Positions 7,727-16,288 of a stretch of DNA of 64,000 nucleotides are shown one piece after another. A model generated the notes under the pieces. That model saw only the letters and a program-made list of their open reading frames with translations, was not told the origin of the DNA and searched no databases. Position 1 is the stretch's first letter, and every line of letters begins with the position of its first letter. The position numbers and the translations under genes are program-made. Source of the stretch: Roseovarius spongiae (GTDB lineage: Bacteria > Pseudomonadota > Alphaproteobacteria > Rhodobacterales > Rhodobacteraceae); assembly GCF_003651245.1 (NCBI RefSeq), contig NZ_RAPE01000001.1:124001-188000 (forward strand). Direction: 5' to 3'.

Positions 7727-9409
7727 ATGGCTCAGAACGCATCTATGGAAGACTTCGAAGCCCTTCTGAACGAAAGCTTCGAAATGGACACGCCCGAAGA
7801 GGGCACGGTTGTCAAAGGCAAGGTCATCGCCGTCGAGGCAGGCCAGGCCATCATCGACGTCGGCTACAAGATGGAAGGCCGCGTCGAACTCAAGGAATTC
7901 GCCAATCCCGGCGAGGCGCCCGAGATCGAAGTCGGCGACGAGGTCGAAGTTTACCTGCGCGCCGCCGAGAACGCGCGCGGCGAGGCGGTCATCAGCCGCG
8001 AAATGGCCCGCCGCGAGGAAGCCTGGGACCGTCTGGAAAAGGCCTATGCCGACGACCAGCGCGTCGAGGGCGCGATCTTCGGCCGCGTCAAGGGCGGCTT
8101 CACCGTCGACCTCGGCGGCGCCGTGGCGTTCCTGCCCGGCTCCCAGGTCGATGTGCGCCCGGTGCGCGACGCCGGCCCGCTCATGGGTCTCAAGCAGCCG
8201 TTCCAGATCCTCAAGATGGATCGCCGCCGCGGCAACATCGTCGTCAGCCGCCGCGCCATCCTCGAAGAAAGCCGCGCCGAACAGCGCGCCGAGGTGATCG
8301 GCAACCTGCACGAGGGCCAGAACGTCGACGGCGTGGTCAAGAACATCACCGAATACGGGGCCTTCGTGGACCTCGGCGGTGTCGACGGCCTCTTGCACGT
8401 CACCGACATGGCGTGGCGCCGGGTCAACCACCCGTCCGAGATCCTGTCGATCGGCGAGACGGTCAAGGTGCAGGTCATCAAGATCAACAAGGAAACCCAC
8501 CGCATCAGCCTCGGCATGAAGCAGTTGCAGGAGGATCCCTGGGATCTCGTCGCCGCGAAATACCCGATCGAATCGGTCCATACGGGCCGCGTCACCAACA
8601 TCACCGATTACGGCGCCTTCGTGGAGCTGGAGCCGGGGGTCGAGGGCCTCGTGCACGTCTCGGAAATGTCCTGGACCAAGAAGAACGTGCACCCCGGCAA
8701 GATCGTCTCCACCTCTCAGGAGGTCGAGGTCATGGTGCTCGAGATCGACCAGGCCAAGCGCCGCGTTTCGCTGGGTCTCAAGCAGACCATGCGCAACCCG
8801 TGGGAAGTGTTTGCTGAAACCCATCCCGAGGGCACCGAGGTCGAGGGCGAGGTCAAGAACATCACCGAGTTCGGTCTCTTCATCGGTCTCGACGGCGAAA
8901 TCGACGGCATGGTCCACCTTTCGGACCTCAGCTGGGACGAACGCGGCGAGGACGCGATCCAGAACTACCGCAAGGGCGATGTCGTGCAGGCGGTCGTCTC
9001 CGAGGTCGACACCGAGAAGGAGCGCATCTCGCTCTCCATCAAGGCGCTCGGCGGCGACAAGTTCGCCGAAGCGGTGGGCGGCGTGAAGCGCGGCTCCATC
9101 ATCACGGTCGAGGTCACCTCGATCGAGGATGGCGGAATCGAGGTGGAGTACGAGGGCATGAAGAGCTTCATCCGCCGCTCGGACCTGTCCCGCGACCGCG
9201 CCGAACAGCGCCCCGACCGGTTCAGCGTCGGCGACAAGGTCGACGTGCGCGTGACCAACGTCGACAGCAAGTCGCGCCGTCTCGGCCTCAGCATCAAGGC
9301 CCGCGAGATCGCCGAAGAGAAGGAAGCGGTGCAGCAATACGGCAGCTCGGATTCGGGCGCCTCGCTGGGCGACATCCTCGGCGCCGCGCTGAAATCCGGC
9401 GACGACTGA
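7727..9409 (+). CDS. rpsA: 30S ribosomal protein S1
   Basis: RNA-binding ribosomal protein that helps mRNA engage the 30S subunit, 560 aa. Six S1 (OB-fold) repeats are visible, beginning near residues 27, 108, 195, 280, 367 and 456. The central ones carry the classic signature, for example NITEYGAFVDLGGVDGLLHVTDM, NITDYGAFVELEPGVEGLVHVSEM and NITEFGLFIGLDGEIDGMVHLSDL (each cut at repeat ends). Length and repeat count match alphaproteobacterial S1. It is followed by a strong terminator, and ihfB, often next in other genomes, is absent. Confidence 0.97.
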   Translation: MAQNASMEDFEALLNESFEMDTPEEGTVVKGKVIAVEAGQAIIDVGYKMEGRVELKEFANPGEAPEIEVGDEVEVYLRAAENARGEAVISREMARREEAWDRLEKAYADDQRVEGAIFGRVKGGFTVDLGGAVAFLPGSQVDVRPVRDAGPLMGLKQPFQILKMDRRRGNIVVSRRAILEESRAEQRAEVIGNLHEGQNVDGVVKNITEYGAFVDLGGVDGLLHVTDMAWRRVNHPSEILSIGETVKVQVIKINKETHRISLGMKQLQEDPWDLVAAKYPIESVHTGRVTNITDYGAFVELEPGVEGLVHVSEMSWTKKNVHPGKIVSTSQEVEVMVLEIDQAKRRVSLGLKQTMRNPWEVFAETHPEGTEVEGEVKNITEFGLFIGLDGEIDGMVHLSDLSWDERGEDAIQNYRKGDVVQAVVSEVDTEKERISLSIKALGGDKFAEAVGGVKRGSIITVEVTSIEDGGIEVEYEGMKSFIRRSDLSRDRAEQRPDRFSVGDKVDVRVTNVDSKSRRLGLSIKAREIAEEKEAVQQYGSSDSGASLGDILGAALKSGDD

Positions 9410-9433
9410 TCGCGCGACGGACTTGAAATCCAG

Positions 9434-9470
9434 ACGGCCCCGCCCTCACCCGGCGGGGCCGTTTTCGTTT
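9434..9470 (+). terminator. Rho-independent terminator after rpsA
   Basis: An 11-bp perfect stem, ACGGCCCCGCC (9434-9444) with GGCGGGGCCGT (9452-9462), has a 7-nt loop and a T-rich tail TTTCGTTT. Confidence 0.9.
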
Positions 9471-9519
9471 CCGCCCCCTGCTTCTTCTTGCTGGAAAAAA
9501 TTCGGCCCGGCGGCTCGGG

Positions 9520-10401
9520 TCACGCGGCGCGCTTGCCGTAGTAGAGCCCGACCACATGCTCGGCCTCGGCGAAGAACAGCCAGCGCGACGCGGCGATCCC
9601 GGCCAGGTGGCTCACCACCGCGATGGCCGCGGCGACATGGCTGAACGGCAGCAGGAGCAGCAGGACCGGCAGCGCATAGCCGAGCGCAAGGGCGATCATG
9701 CGCAGCTTCAGCGCATGCTTGCGCCCCACTACGTAGACGAATTCCCGCAGGAGGTAGTTGGTCCCGGTATGCGGCGGCTCGAAGGCGCGCACAGCGCCGC
9801 CGCCCGGCCCCAGCCCCGTCGCACTGGCGAGCGTCGTGCCGCTTGCCGCGAGCGCGCCGTCGCCCCGCACCCACCACAGCGCCTGCAGCACCGCCGCCAC
9901 CGGCAGCAGGATCAGCGCCCAGACCACCTGTCCCGCCAGAAGCGCGCCGCCCGCCAGCGCCAGCGCCAGGTAAAGCGCCGGCGTCAGAGGCGTGCGCCAG
10001 CGCGGCACGGTGCGCATCTGCGTATAGATCATCGAGGTCGTGTAAACCGTCCCGAGCGCCAGCGCCGCCCCGAGCCAGCCAAGCGGCCACCACCGCGCGT
10101 CGAAGAACACCAGCCCGGCGCCGTACAGCGCCATCACCAGCAGCGTCGCAACCGAGGTCCAACCCTCGCGGCTGAGCCAGGAGCTTCGCCATTGCGTGAA
10201 CGCCTTCAATGCGCGTTCCGGGTGGCCGAGGTGGAAAACCGACGCGATCAGCCCGCCCACCGCCAGCAGGTAGGCGATGGTGAAGAAGGCGAAGGCGCTC
10301 CAGCCGGTGACGGATGGCAGCCCGAGACCCAGCCAGAACAGCAGGCCGAACCCGAGGCCCGAAAGCGTGGTGAAAACGATGACGGAAGGGGCGGGGTTCA
10401 T
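9520..10401 (-). CDS. soeC: Sulfite dehydrogenase membrane subunit SoeC (DmsC/NrfD-like)
   Basis: Polytopic membrane anchor, 293 aa, that would pass electrons from the iron-sulfur subunit to the quinone pool. It has about eight hydrophobic helices, beginning MNPAPSVIVFTTLSGLGFG and ending near a C-terminal YYGKRAA. It belongs to the DmsC family of the DMSO reductase superfamily. The start is 1 nt beyond the soeB stop, with a GGAGAGA ribosome site inside the soeB end, so translation is probably coupled. The Soe assignment rather than DMSO reductase rests on the xsc-pta linkage and on the lack of a Tat signal in soeA. It is the last gene of the sulfonate cluster. Confidence 0.8.
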   Translation of the reverse strand: MNPAPSVIVFTTLSGLGFGLLFWLGLGLPSVTGWSAFAFFTIAYLLAVGGLIASVFHLGHPERALKAFTQWRSSWLSREGWTSVATLLVMALYGAGLVFFDARWWPLGWLGAALALGTVYTTSMIYTQMRTVPRWRTPLTPALYLALALAGGALLAGQVVWALILLPVAAVLQALWWVRGDGALAASGTTLASATGLGPGGGAVRAFEPPHTGTNYLLREFVYVVGRKHALKLRMIALALGYALPVLLLLLPFSHVAAAIAVVSHLAGIAASRWLFFAEAEHVVGLYYGKRAA

Positions 10402-10402
10402 C

Positions 10403-11167
10403 TCAGATTCTCTCCAACGCCTTGTCGAGCCAACCGATGAACCCGCCCGCATCCTCGGCCACGGGGTCGAGGAAAGGGGCCAGTACGTCCACCTGGTCCA
10501 TCTCGTCGCGCATGCGCGGCGGGAGATACTGGTTGACGGGCTTCGTTCCCTGCTCGGGCATGAGATCCATGCCGCCGCGCTCCGCGACGAGGCGGCTCAC
10601 GTCGCTGTCGGGATCGCCGAGATCGCCGAAATGCCGCGCGCCGGCGGGGCAGGTGCGCACGCAGGCGGGGGTGCGGTCCACCTCGGGCAGGTTGTCGTTG
10701 TAGATGCGATCGACGCAGAGCGTGCATTTCTTCATCACGCCCTCGGCCTCGTCCATCTCGCGGGCGCCGTAGGGGCACGCCCAGGCGCAGAGGCCGCAGC
10801 CGATGCAGTCGGCCTCGTTGACCAGCACGATGCCATCCTCCACACGCTTGTAGCTCGCTCCGGTGGGGCAGACGGTGACGCAGGGCGCGTCCTCGCAATG
10901 CAGGCAGGATTTCGGGAAATGCACCAGCTGCGCCGCCGGGTGCGGCATGTCGCTGGTGGCGAGCGGCTGCACCTCGTAGCTGTGCACGCGGTTGAGGAAC
11001 GTGCCGCGTGGATCGTCGCCGTAAGGATCCTGGTCCGAAAGCGGGGCGCCGTAATTCTCGGTGTTCCAGCCCTTGCAGGCGACGACGCAGGCATGGCAGC
11101 CGACGCAGGTGTCGAGGTCGATCACGAGGCCGAGCTTGCGGTCGGTCTGGGCGGGAAGCGTGGTCAT
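10403..11167 (-). CDS. soeB: Sulfite dehydrogenase iron-sulfur subunit SoeB
   Basis: Ferredoxin-like electron-transfer subunit, 254 aa, start ATG 11167 with GGAGGG upstream. Four [4Fe-4S] cysteine groups are visible: CVGCHACVVAC (near residue 20), CLHCEDAPCVTVCP, CIGCGLCAWACP, and CTLC with CVRTCP, as in DmsB/PsrB proteins. It links the molybdopterin subunit SoeA to the membrane anchor SoeC. It is separated from soeA by 73 nt that hold two hairpins, which could set the relative expression of the subunits. Confidence 0.87.
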   Translation of the reverse strand: MTTLPAQTDRKLGLVIDLDTCVGCHACVVACKGWNTENYGAPLSDQDPYGDDPRGTFLNRVHSYEVQPLATSDMPHPAAQLVHFPKSCLHCEDAPCVTVCPTGASYKRVEDGIVLVNEADCIGCGLCAWACPYGAREMDEAEGVMKKCTLCVDRIYNDNLPEVDRTPACVRTCPAGARHFGDLGDPDSDVSRLVAERGGMDLMPEQGTKPVNQYLPPRMRDEMDQVDVLAPFLDPVAEDAGGFIGWLDKALERI

Positions 11168-11192
11168 CGCCTGCCCTCCGCTCTTGGCGCGC

Positions 11193-11238
11193 AAAAGTCT
11201 GTTGAAGACTTTTGCCAAAACTTTTCCGAAAAGTTTTG
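11193..11238. repeat. Paired-hairpin element, copy 1 (soeA-soeB gap)
   Basis: Hairpin 1 is AAAAGTCT (11193-11200) with AGACTTTT (11206-11213) and a 5-nt loop. Hairpin 2 is CAAAACTTTT (11216-11225) with AAAAGTTTTG (11229-11238) and a CCG loop. Both stems are perfect and A/T-rich in a G/C-rich surround. A similar pair occurs at 19668-19717. There is no clear U-tract after the pair on either strand, so the role (attenuator, mRNA stabiliser, dispersed repeat) is open. Confidence 0.85.
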
Positions 11239-11240
11239 CG

Positions 11241-14072
11241 TCATTCTCCCACCTTCCATGTCAGTTCATCCGGCCCCGTGCCGACAGGCGACTCGATCGC
11301 CGGGAGGACCGGCTGCGCCTCTTCGGGGGCCGCGACCTTCTCGATCTTCACGCGCAGATCGAACCATGCGGCCTGCCCGGTGACGGGATCGGAATTGGCC
11401 CAGCGCATCCCGTCGCCGCGTTCTGGCAGCAGCTCGTGGATGAGGTGATTGAGCAGGAAGCCCTTGGTCGCCTCGGGCGCGTCGCTTTCCAGGGCCCAGG
11501 CGCCCTTGCGCTTGCCGATGGCGTTCCATGTCCAGACCGTGTTCTCGTTGAGCGCGGCCATGTGGGCGACCGGTACGGTGATTTCGCCGTGATGCGAGGT
11601 CACGCGCGCCCAGTCGCCGTCGGCGAAGCCATGCGCGGTCCAGAGTTTTGTCGGCAGATAGAGCGGGTTATGCCCATGGATCTGGCGCAGCCAGGCGTTC
11701 TGCGACCCCCAGCTGTGATACATGGCCATCGGCCGCTGGGTCAGGGCGTGAACCGGGTATTCCTCGGGATCGGCATGACCGTCCTCGAGCGCGGGATACC
11801 AGATCGGCAGCGGGTCGAGCGTCGTCTTGATCTGTTCGCGCAGGCGGTCGGGCGGCTGGCGCTCTCCGTGCCCCTCGGCGGCAAGCTGGAAGCGGCGCAT
11901 CGGCTCGACGTAGAGTTCGAAGATATAGGGTTGGGGCGCGTCGAACAGGCCAATGCCGACCGCCCACTCCTGGTAGCCCATGTTCCACGGTTTCATGTAT
12001 TGCGCGGCCTCGGGGATGTGCGCGGAGAAGAAGCCGCCGTTCTTGATATAGGCGTCAAGCTGCGCCTCGTTCGGCGCGCCGCGCCCGTGTGTCAGCCCGT
12101 TTTCGCCCATCCGCCATCCGGCGAGCGGGCCGATGCCGGGCTTGCGTTCGTGGTTGGTGATGTAGTCGGCGTAATCGGCGTATTTCTGGCCGCCCTCGCC
12201 ATCGGTGAAGCCCGGCAGCTTCAGCCTTGCGCCCAGTTCGCACAGCACCGACTGGAAGCAGCGCACGTCGCGATCCGGCTCCACCACCGGCCAGCGGATC
12301 GCGTCCGCCGCGGCGTCCGCCTCGCTTATGGGGCGGTCGAGCAGGGAGATGCAGTCATGGCGTTCAAGGTAGGTCGTGTCGGGCAGGATCAGGTCGGCGT
12401 AGGCGACCATCTCCGAACTGTAGGAATCCGAATAGATGATGCGCGGGATCACGTAGTCGCCGTTCTCGTCCGTGTCGGTCAGCATCTCCAGCGTGCCGCG
12501 CGTGTTCATCGAGGAATTCCACGCCATGTTCGCCATGTACATGAACAGCGTGTCGATCCTGTAGGGGTCGCCCGCATGGGCGTTAGAGATGACCATGTGC
12601 ATCATTCCATGCGCCGACATGGGGTTGTCCCACGTGAACGCCTTGTCGATGCGCGCGGGGCTGCCGTCCTCGAGCAGCGCGAGGTCGTCGGGGCCGCGCG
12701 GATAGCCGAGATGCGGCCCGTCAAGCGGCTGGCCCGGCGTCGCCTTGCAATGCGGGGCCGGGTGGATCGACACCGGTTTCGGGTAGGGCGGCTTGAAACG
12801 CATCCCGCCGGGAACCTCGACGCTGCCGAGCAGGATTTGCAGCAGGTGCAGCGCGCGGCAGGTCTGGAACCCGTTGGAATGGGCCGAGATGCCGCGCATC
12901 GCGTGAAAGCTGACCGGGCGGCCGGTCATGGTCTGGTGAAGTTCGCCGCGGAAATCGGTCCACTCGATATCGAGCGTGATCGCCTCGTCAAAGGCGACGC
13001 GGGCGAGTTCGCCGGCGATCCGGCGTATTTTGTCTGCACATATTCCGCAACGTTCGGCCACCGCTTCGGGCGCGTATTTCGGGTCGAGATACCGCTCGGC
13101 CAACAGGTGCATCACCGGGCGGTGGGTGATCCCGGCTGCGCGGTGGGTGGCGTGCAGGTCCGGACGCACGCCCGGCTTGTCGAAGGCCGCCAGCTTGCCG
13201 GTGGCGCGGTCGATTACCAGCGGCTTGCCGTCGTCGTCGCGCAGGAACAGCCCGTGCTCTGGCGATTTCGCGTCGCCGTTCACCAGAACCGGCGCGTTGG
13301 TGTAACGCGCGAGGTAGTCGAGGTCGATCTTGCCCGCCTTCATCAGTTCATGCACGAGGCTGAGAATGAAGAGCCCGTCGGTCCCGGGGGTGATCCCGAC
13401 CCAATCGTCGGCCACGGCGTTGTAGCCCGAGCGGATCGGGTTCACGCCGATCACCCGTGCGCCGCGCTCCTTCAGCCTGGCCAGCCCCATCTTGATCGGG
13501 TTGGAATCGTGATCCTCGGCCACGCCGAACAGCATGAACAGTTTCGTGCGCTCCCAGTCGGGAGAGCCGAATTCCCAGAACGCGCCGCCCATCGTGTAGA
13601 TGCCCGCCGCCGCCATGTTGACCGAACAGAACCCGCCATGCGCGGCGTAGTTCGGCGTGCCGAAATTCTGCGCCCAGTAGCTCGTGAAGCTCTGCGACTG
13701 GTCGCGTCCGGTGAAGAAGGCGAGCTTTTCCGGCGCTGTTTCGCGCAGCGGGGCAAGCCAGTCGGTCGCGATGTCGAGCGCCTCGTCCCAGGTGATTTCC
13801 TCGAACTCGCCCGACCCGCGCGGGCCGACCCGTTTCAGCGGCGCGCGCAGGCGCGACGGCGCGTTGTGCTGCATGATCCCCGCCGACCCCTTCGCGCAGA
13901 GCACGCCGCGGTTCACCGGATGGTCGCGGTTGCCCTCGATATAGGCGACCTTGCCATCCTTCATGTGCACGTTGATGCCGCAGCGGCAGGCGCACATGTA
14001 GCAGGTGGTGCGACGTATTTCGTCGGAAACGGGCGGCGAGGTGTCGAGTTCGGGTTGGCGGTGGTGGGTCAT
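11241..14072 (-). CDS. soeA: Sulfite dehydrogenase molybdopterin subunit SoeA
   Basis: Large molybdopterin oxidoreductase, 943 aa, start ATG 14072. The N-terminal [4Fe-4S] binding segment CYMCACRCG with a downstream C in GVLCAKGSAG (residues 24-62) is followed by the Mo-bis-MGD domains; the C-terminal dinucleotide-binding domain has an NPLYLPTKLWTAHG region. There is no twin-arginine signal peptide, so the protein stays in the cytoplasm, as known for SoeA and unlike periplasmic DmsA. Sulfite released by Xsc in the cytoplasm would be the substrate and quinone the final acceptor. The order soeA-soeB-soeC downstream of xsc-pta matches roseobacter sulfonate clusters. Another oxidoreductase of the same family remains possible. 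Confidence 0.82.
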   Translation of the reverse strand: MTHHRQPELDTSPPVSDEIRRTTCYMCACRCGINVHMKDGKVAYIEGNRDHPVNRGVLCAKGSAGIMQHNAPSRLRAPLKRVGPRGSGEFEEITWDEALDIATDWLAPLRETAPEKLAFFTGRDQSQSFTSYWAQNFGTPNYAAHGGFCSVNMAAAGIYTMGGAFWEFGSPDWERTKLFMLFGVAEDHDSNPIKMGLARLKERGARVIGVNPIRSGYNAVADDWVGITPGTDGLFILSLVHELMKAGKIDLDYLARYTNAPVLVNGDAKSPEHGLFLRDDDGKPLVIDRATGKLAAFDKPGVRPDLHATHRAAGITHRPVMHLLAERYLDPKYAPEAVAERCGICADKIRRIAGELARVAFDEAITLDIEWTDFRGELHQTMTGRPVSFHAMRGISAHSNGFQTCRALHLLQILLGSVEVPGGMRFKPPYPKPVSIHPAPHCKATPGQPLDGPHLGYPRGPDDLALLEDGSPARIDKAFTWDNPMSAHGMMHMVISNAHAGDPYRIDTLFMYMANMAWNSSMNTRGTLEMLTDTDENGDYVIPRIIYSDSYSSEMVAYADLILPDTTYLERHDCISLLDRPISEADAAADAIRWPVVEPDRDVRCFQSVLCELGARLKLPGFTDGEGGQKYADYADYITNHERKPGIGPLAGWRMGENGLTHGRGAPNEAQLDAYIKNGGFFSAHIPEAAQYMKPWNMGYQEWAVGIGLFDAPQPYIFELYVEPMRRFQLAAEGHGERQPPDRLREQIKTTLDPLPIWYPALEDGHADPEEYPVHALTQRPMAMYHSWGSQNAWLRQIHGHNPLYLPTKLWTAHGFADGDWARVTSHHGEITVPVAHMAALNENTVWTWNAIGKRKGAWALESDAPEATKGFLLNHLIHELLPERGDGMRWANSDPVTGQAAWFDLRVKIEKVAAPEEAQPVLPAIESPVGTGPDELTWKVGE

Positions 14073-14150
14073 ACGGGCCTTCCTGTCATCTGCATCCGAG
14101 GTTAGGCCAGATCGCGCCCGACCGCGACCGGATTCCTCCCGGCGGCGGGG

Positions 14151-15287
14151 TCATGCGTCCGCGTCCAGCAGGGCCGCGGCGTCGGCGGCGATCATCCGCT
14201 CTTCCGCCGCCGGGACGACCCATGCGCCGACCGATGAGCCGGGCGCGTGCAGCCGCGCAGCGCCCGCGGCGTTGGCGTCGGGGACAAGGCCGGTCCATTC
14301 CAGCCCCTCCATGATCCGGGCGCGCACCGTTGTCGCGTTCTCGCCGATGCCGCCGGTAAAGGCGAGCGCGTCCACCCCCTCCATCGCAGCGATCATCGAC
14401 CCCGCATGACGCCGCGCCCAGTAGCAGAAATGATCGACGGCGAAGGCGGCTTCGGGCGAGGAATCGCCGAGCAGCGTGCGCATGTCCGGGCCGACCCCCG
14501 AGAGCCCGGTGAGCCCGCTTTCGTGGTTGAGCAGCCGCGCGGCGGCGTCGATGCCGTCTTCTTCGGCCATCCGCAACACCGCGTTGCCGTCGATATCGCC
14601 GGTGCGGGTGCCCATCGTCAGCCCGCTCAGCGGTGAATAGCCCATCGTCGTCGCGACCGACCGCCCGTCGCGGATCGCGCAGAGCGACGCGCCATTGCCA
14701 AGGTGGAAGGCCAGCACCCGGCGCGGCAGCGTCCCGCCCGCGATGCCGGGCAGCGCGCGGGTGAGCGAAGCGTAGGAAATGCCGTGAAACCCGTAGCGGC
14801 GAATGCCGCGCTCGGTGATTGCGGGCGGCACGGCGTAGGTCGTGGCGACGGGCGGATTGGTGGCGTGAAAGGCGGTGTCGAAGCTTGCGAAATGCGCGAG
14901 ATCGGGGGCGAGGTCGCGCAGCGCGTTGATGGCGGCGAGGTTGTGCGGATTGTGCAGGGGCGCAAGCGGGTTGCAGCGCGCGATCTCGGCCACGACTGCG
15001 TCATCGATGCGCACCGGCTCGGTCAGGCGCGCGCCGCCATGCACCACGCGATGCGCCGTGGCGCGCAGGCGCGAGACGGGAAAGCCCTGCGCCTCGAGTT
15101 GTTCAAGAACCGCCTGCAACGCCGCCACGTGGTTGGCGAACTGCGCCTCGCGCGTCACCTCGCCCACCTTCAGGCCGCCCGCCGCCGCGCCGATCCCGTC
15201 GGCGGCGCCCGACAGGCGCTGTTGCAGGGCGTCGTCGAAGATCGCGACCTTGATCGAGGACGACCCGGTATTGACGACGAGGATCAC
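14151..15287 (-). CDS. ackA: Acetate kinase
   Basis: Converts acetyl phosphate and ADP to acetate and ATP, 378 aa. Start is GTG 15287, overlapping the pta stop in a GTGA tetranucleotide, so it is translationally coupled to pta. ASKHA fold motifs: VNTGSSSIK at the N-terminus, AHRVVHGG, YGFHGISY, FHLGNGASLCAI, GTRTGDID and FTGGIGENA. All core family motifs are present and the length is normal. Its position in the sulfonate operon suggests direct ATP gain from the acetyl phosphate produced by Xsc. Confidence 0.93.
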   Translation of the reverse strand: MILVVNTGSSSIKVAIFDDALQQRLSGAADGIGAAAGGLKVGEVTREAQFANHVAALQAVLEQLEAQGFPVSRLRATAHRVVHGGARLTEPVRIDDAVVAEIARCNPLAPLHNPHNLAAINALRDLAPDLAHFASFDTAFHATNPPVATTYAVPPAITERGIRRYGFHGISYASLTRALPGIAGGTLPRRVLAFHLGNGASLCAIRDGRSVATTMGYSPLSGLTMGTRTGDIDGNAVLRMAEEDGIDAAARLLNHESGLTGLSGVGPDMRTLLGDSSPEAAFAVDHFCYWARRHAGSMIAAMEGVDALAFTGGIGENATTVRARIMEGLEWTGLVPDANAAGAARLHAPGSSVGAWVVPAAEERMIAADAAALLDADA

Positions 15288-16216
15288 CGCGCCGCCACCA
15301 CCGCGCCGAGCGCGGCCGCCGCGATCCGCGCCGGCGCCGCCTGCGCCCGCGAGGTGAGCAGCACCGGCACGCGCATGCCCAGCACGATCCCCGCGCAGCA
15401 GCAGCCCATGCCGAAGGCCATCGTCTTGAACACCGCGTTGCCGGTGGTGATGTTGGGGGTGAGGATGATGTCGGCGTCGCCGGATACTTCCGATCGGTAA
15501 TTCTTGGCGCGCGCCGCGTCGGCCGACAGGATCAGGTCCATCGCCATCGGCCCCTGCACCACGGCGTCTGGCAGGGCGGTCGCCGCCCATTCGGCGATCT
15601 CCGCCGCCTCGATGGTGTTGGGCACGGTTTCGACCAGGTCTTCTGTCGGGGCGAGCAGCCCGGCCTTCGGCCGTTCGACCCCCAGCGTCTGCGCGAGGCG
15701 CACGGCATGGCCGAGGCAGGCCTTGCGGGTTGCGACATCCGGGTCGACATTCATCGCCGCATCGGTCAGCAGCAGGGGCCGGTCCGACCCCGGCGTGGTG
15801 ATGTGAAACACGTGGCCACAGCGCGCGCCCTTGTCCCGCAGCCCGGCGGCCGAGGGCAGCAACTGCTTGAGGAATGTCGAGGTATGGATCTGTCCCTTCA
15901 TGATCGCGTCCGCCTCGCCCGCGCGGACAAGGCGCGCGGCCTCCGGCGCGGCGGTGTCGCGGGGCGCGTGGATAAGGCGGACGCCCGAGATGTCCCAGCC
16001 GATGTCGCGCGCGGTGGCCTCGATCTTGGCGCGGTCGCCGATCAGGATCGGCTCGGCCAGGTCGGCCTCCATCGCCTCACGGATACCTTGAAGCGGATTG
16101 GGCGCGCCCGCGTTGACCAGCGCCACGCGCGGCGGCGGCAGCGATTTCGCGCGCTCGAGCAGCGCCTGCGGGGCATGAGGCGGGGTGGCGGAGAGAAACG
16201 GGTAGGGGGCGGTCAT
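15284..16216 (-). CDS. pta: Phosphate acetyltransferase (short form)
   Basis: Transfers acetyl from acetyl phosphate to CoA, making acetyl-CoA from the Xsc product. The protein is 310 aa from ATG 16216 (an in-frame TTG one codon earlier is less likely). It belongs to the PTA/PTB family without the N-terminal regulatory part of long Pta. Signatures: ADAIMKGQIHTSTFLKQLLP, LLLTDAAMNVDPD, VVQGPMAMDLILS and SGDADIILTPNITTGNA. A phosphate butyryltransferase role is possible by family alone, but xsc 72 nt upstream and ackA overlapping downstream fit acetyl phosphate. Confidence 0.88.
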   Translation of the reverse strand: MTAPYPFLSATPPHAPQALLERAKSLPPPRVALVNAGAPNPLQGIREAMEADLAEPILIGDRAKIEATARDIGWDISGVRLIHAPRDTAAPEAARLVRAGEADAIMKGQIHTSTFLKQLLPSAAGLRDKGARCGHVFHITTPGSDRPLLLTDAAMNVDPDVATRKACLGHAVRLAQTLGVERPKAGLLAPTEDLVETVPNTIEAAEIAEWAATALPDAVVQGPMAMDLILSADAARAKNYRSEVSGDADIILTPNITTGNAVFKTMAFGMGCCCAGIVLGMRVPVLLTSRAQAAPARIAAAALGAVVAAR

Positions 16217-16288
16217 CAACGATCCTTGTTCATTTTACGTCACCTTTGACCGGAACCGGCCCCATGATCAACATGCCGCCCGCCGCGC

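Noticed and set aside
9520..14072. Annotation as periplasmic DMSO reductase DmsABC
   Set aside because: SoeA lacks a Tat signal and the genes follow xsc-pta-ackA, which fits cytoplasmic sulfite oxidation better.
11061..14105. 1014-residue open frame on the plus strand opposite soeA
   Set aside because: A high-GC shadow of the minus-strand soeA gene, which has complete family motifs; the shadow is Arg/His/Val-rich without domains. Similar shadows were ignored at 797-2092, 7709-9337, 16604-18115, 23522-25189, 32278-33966, 47154-49046 and 57643-58971.
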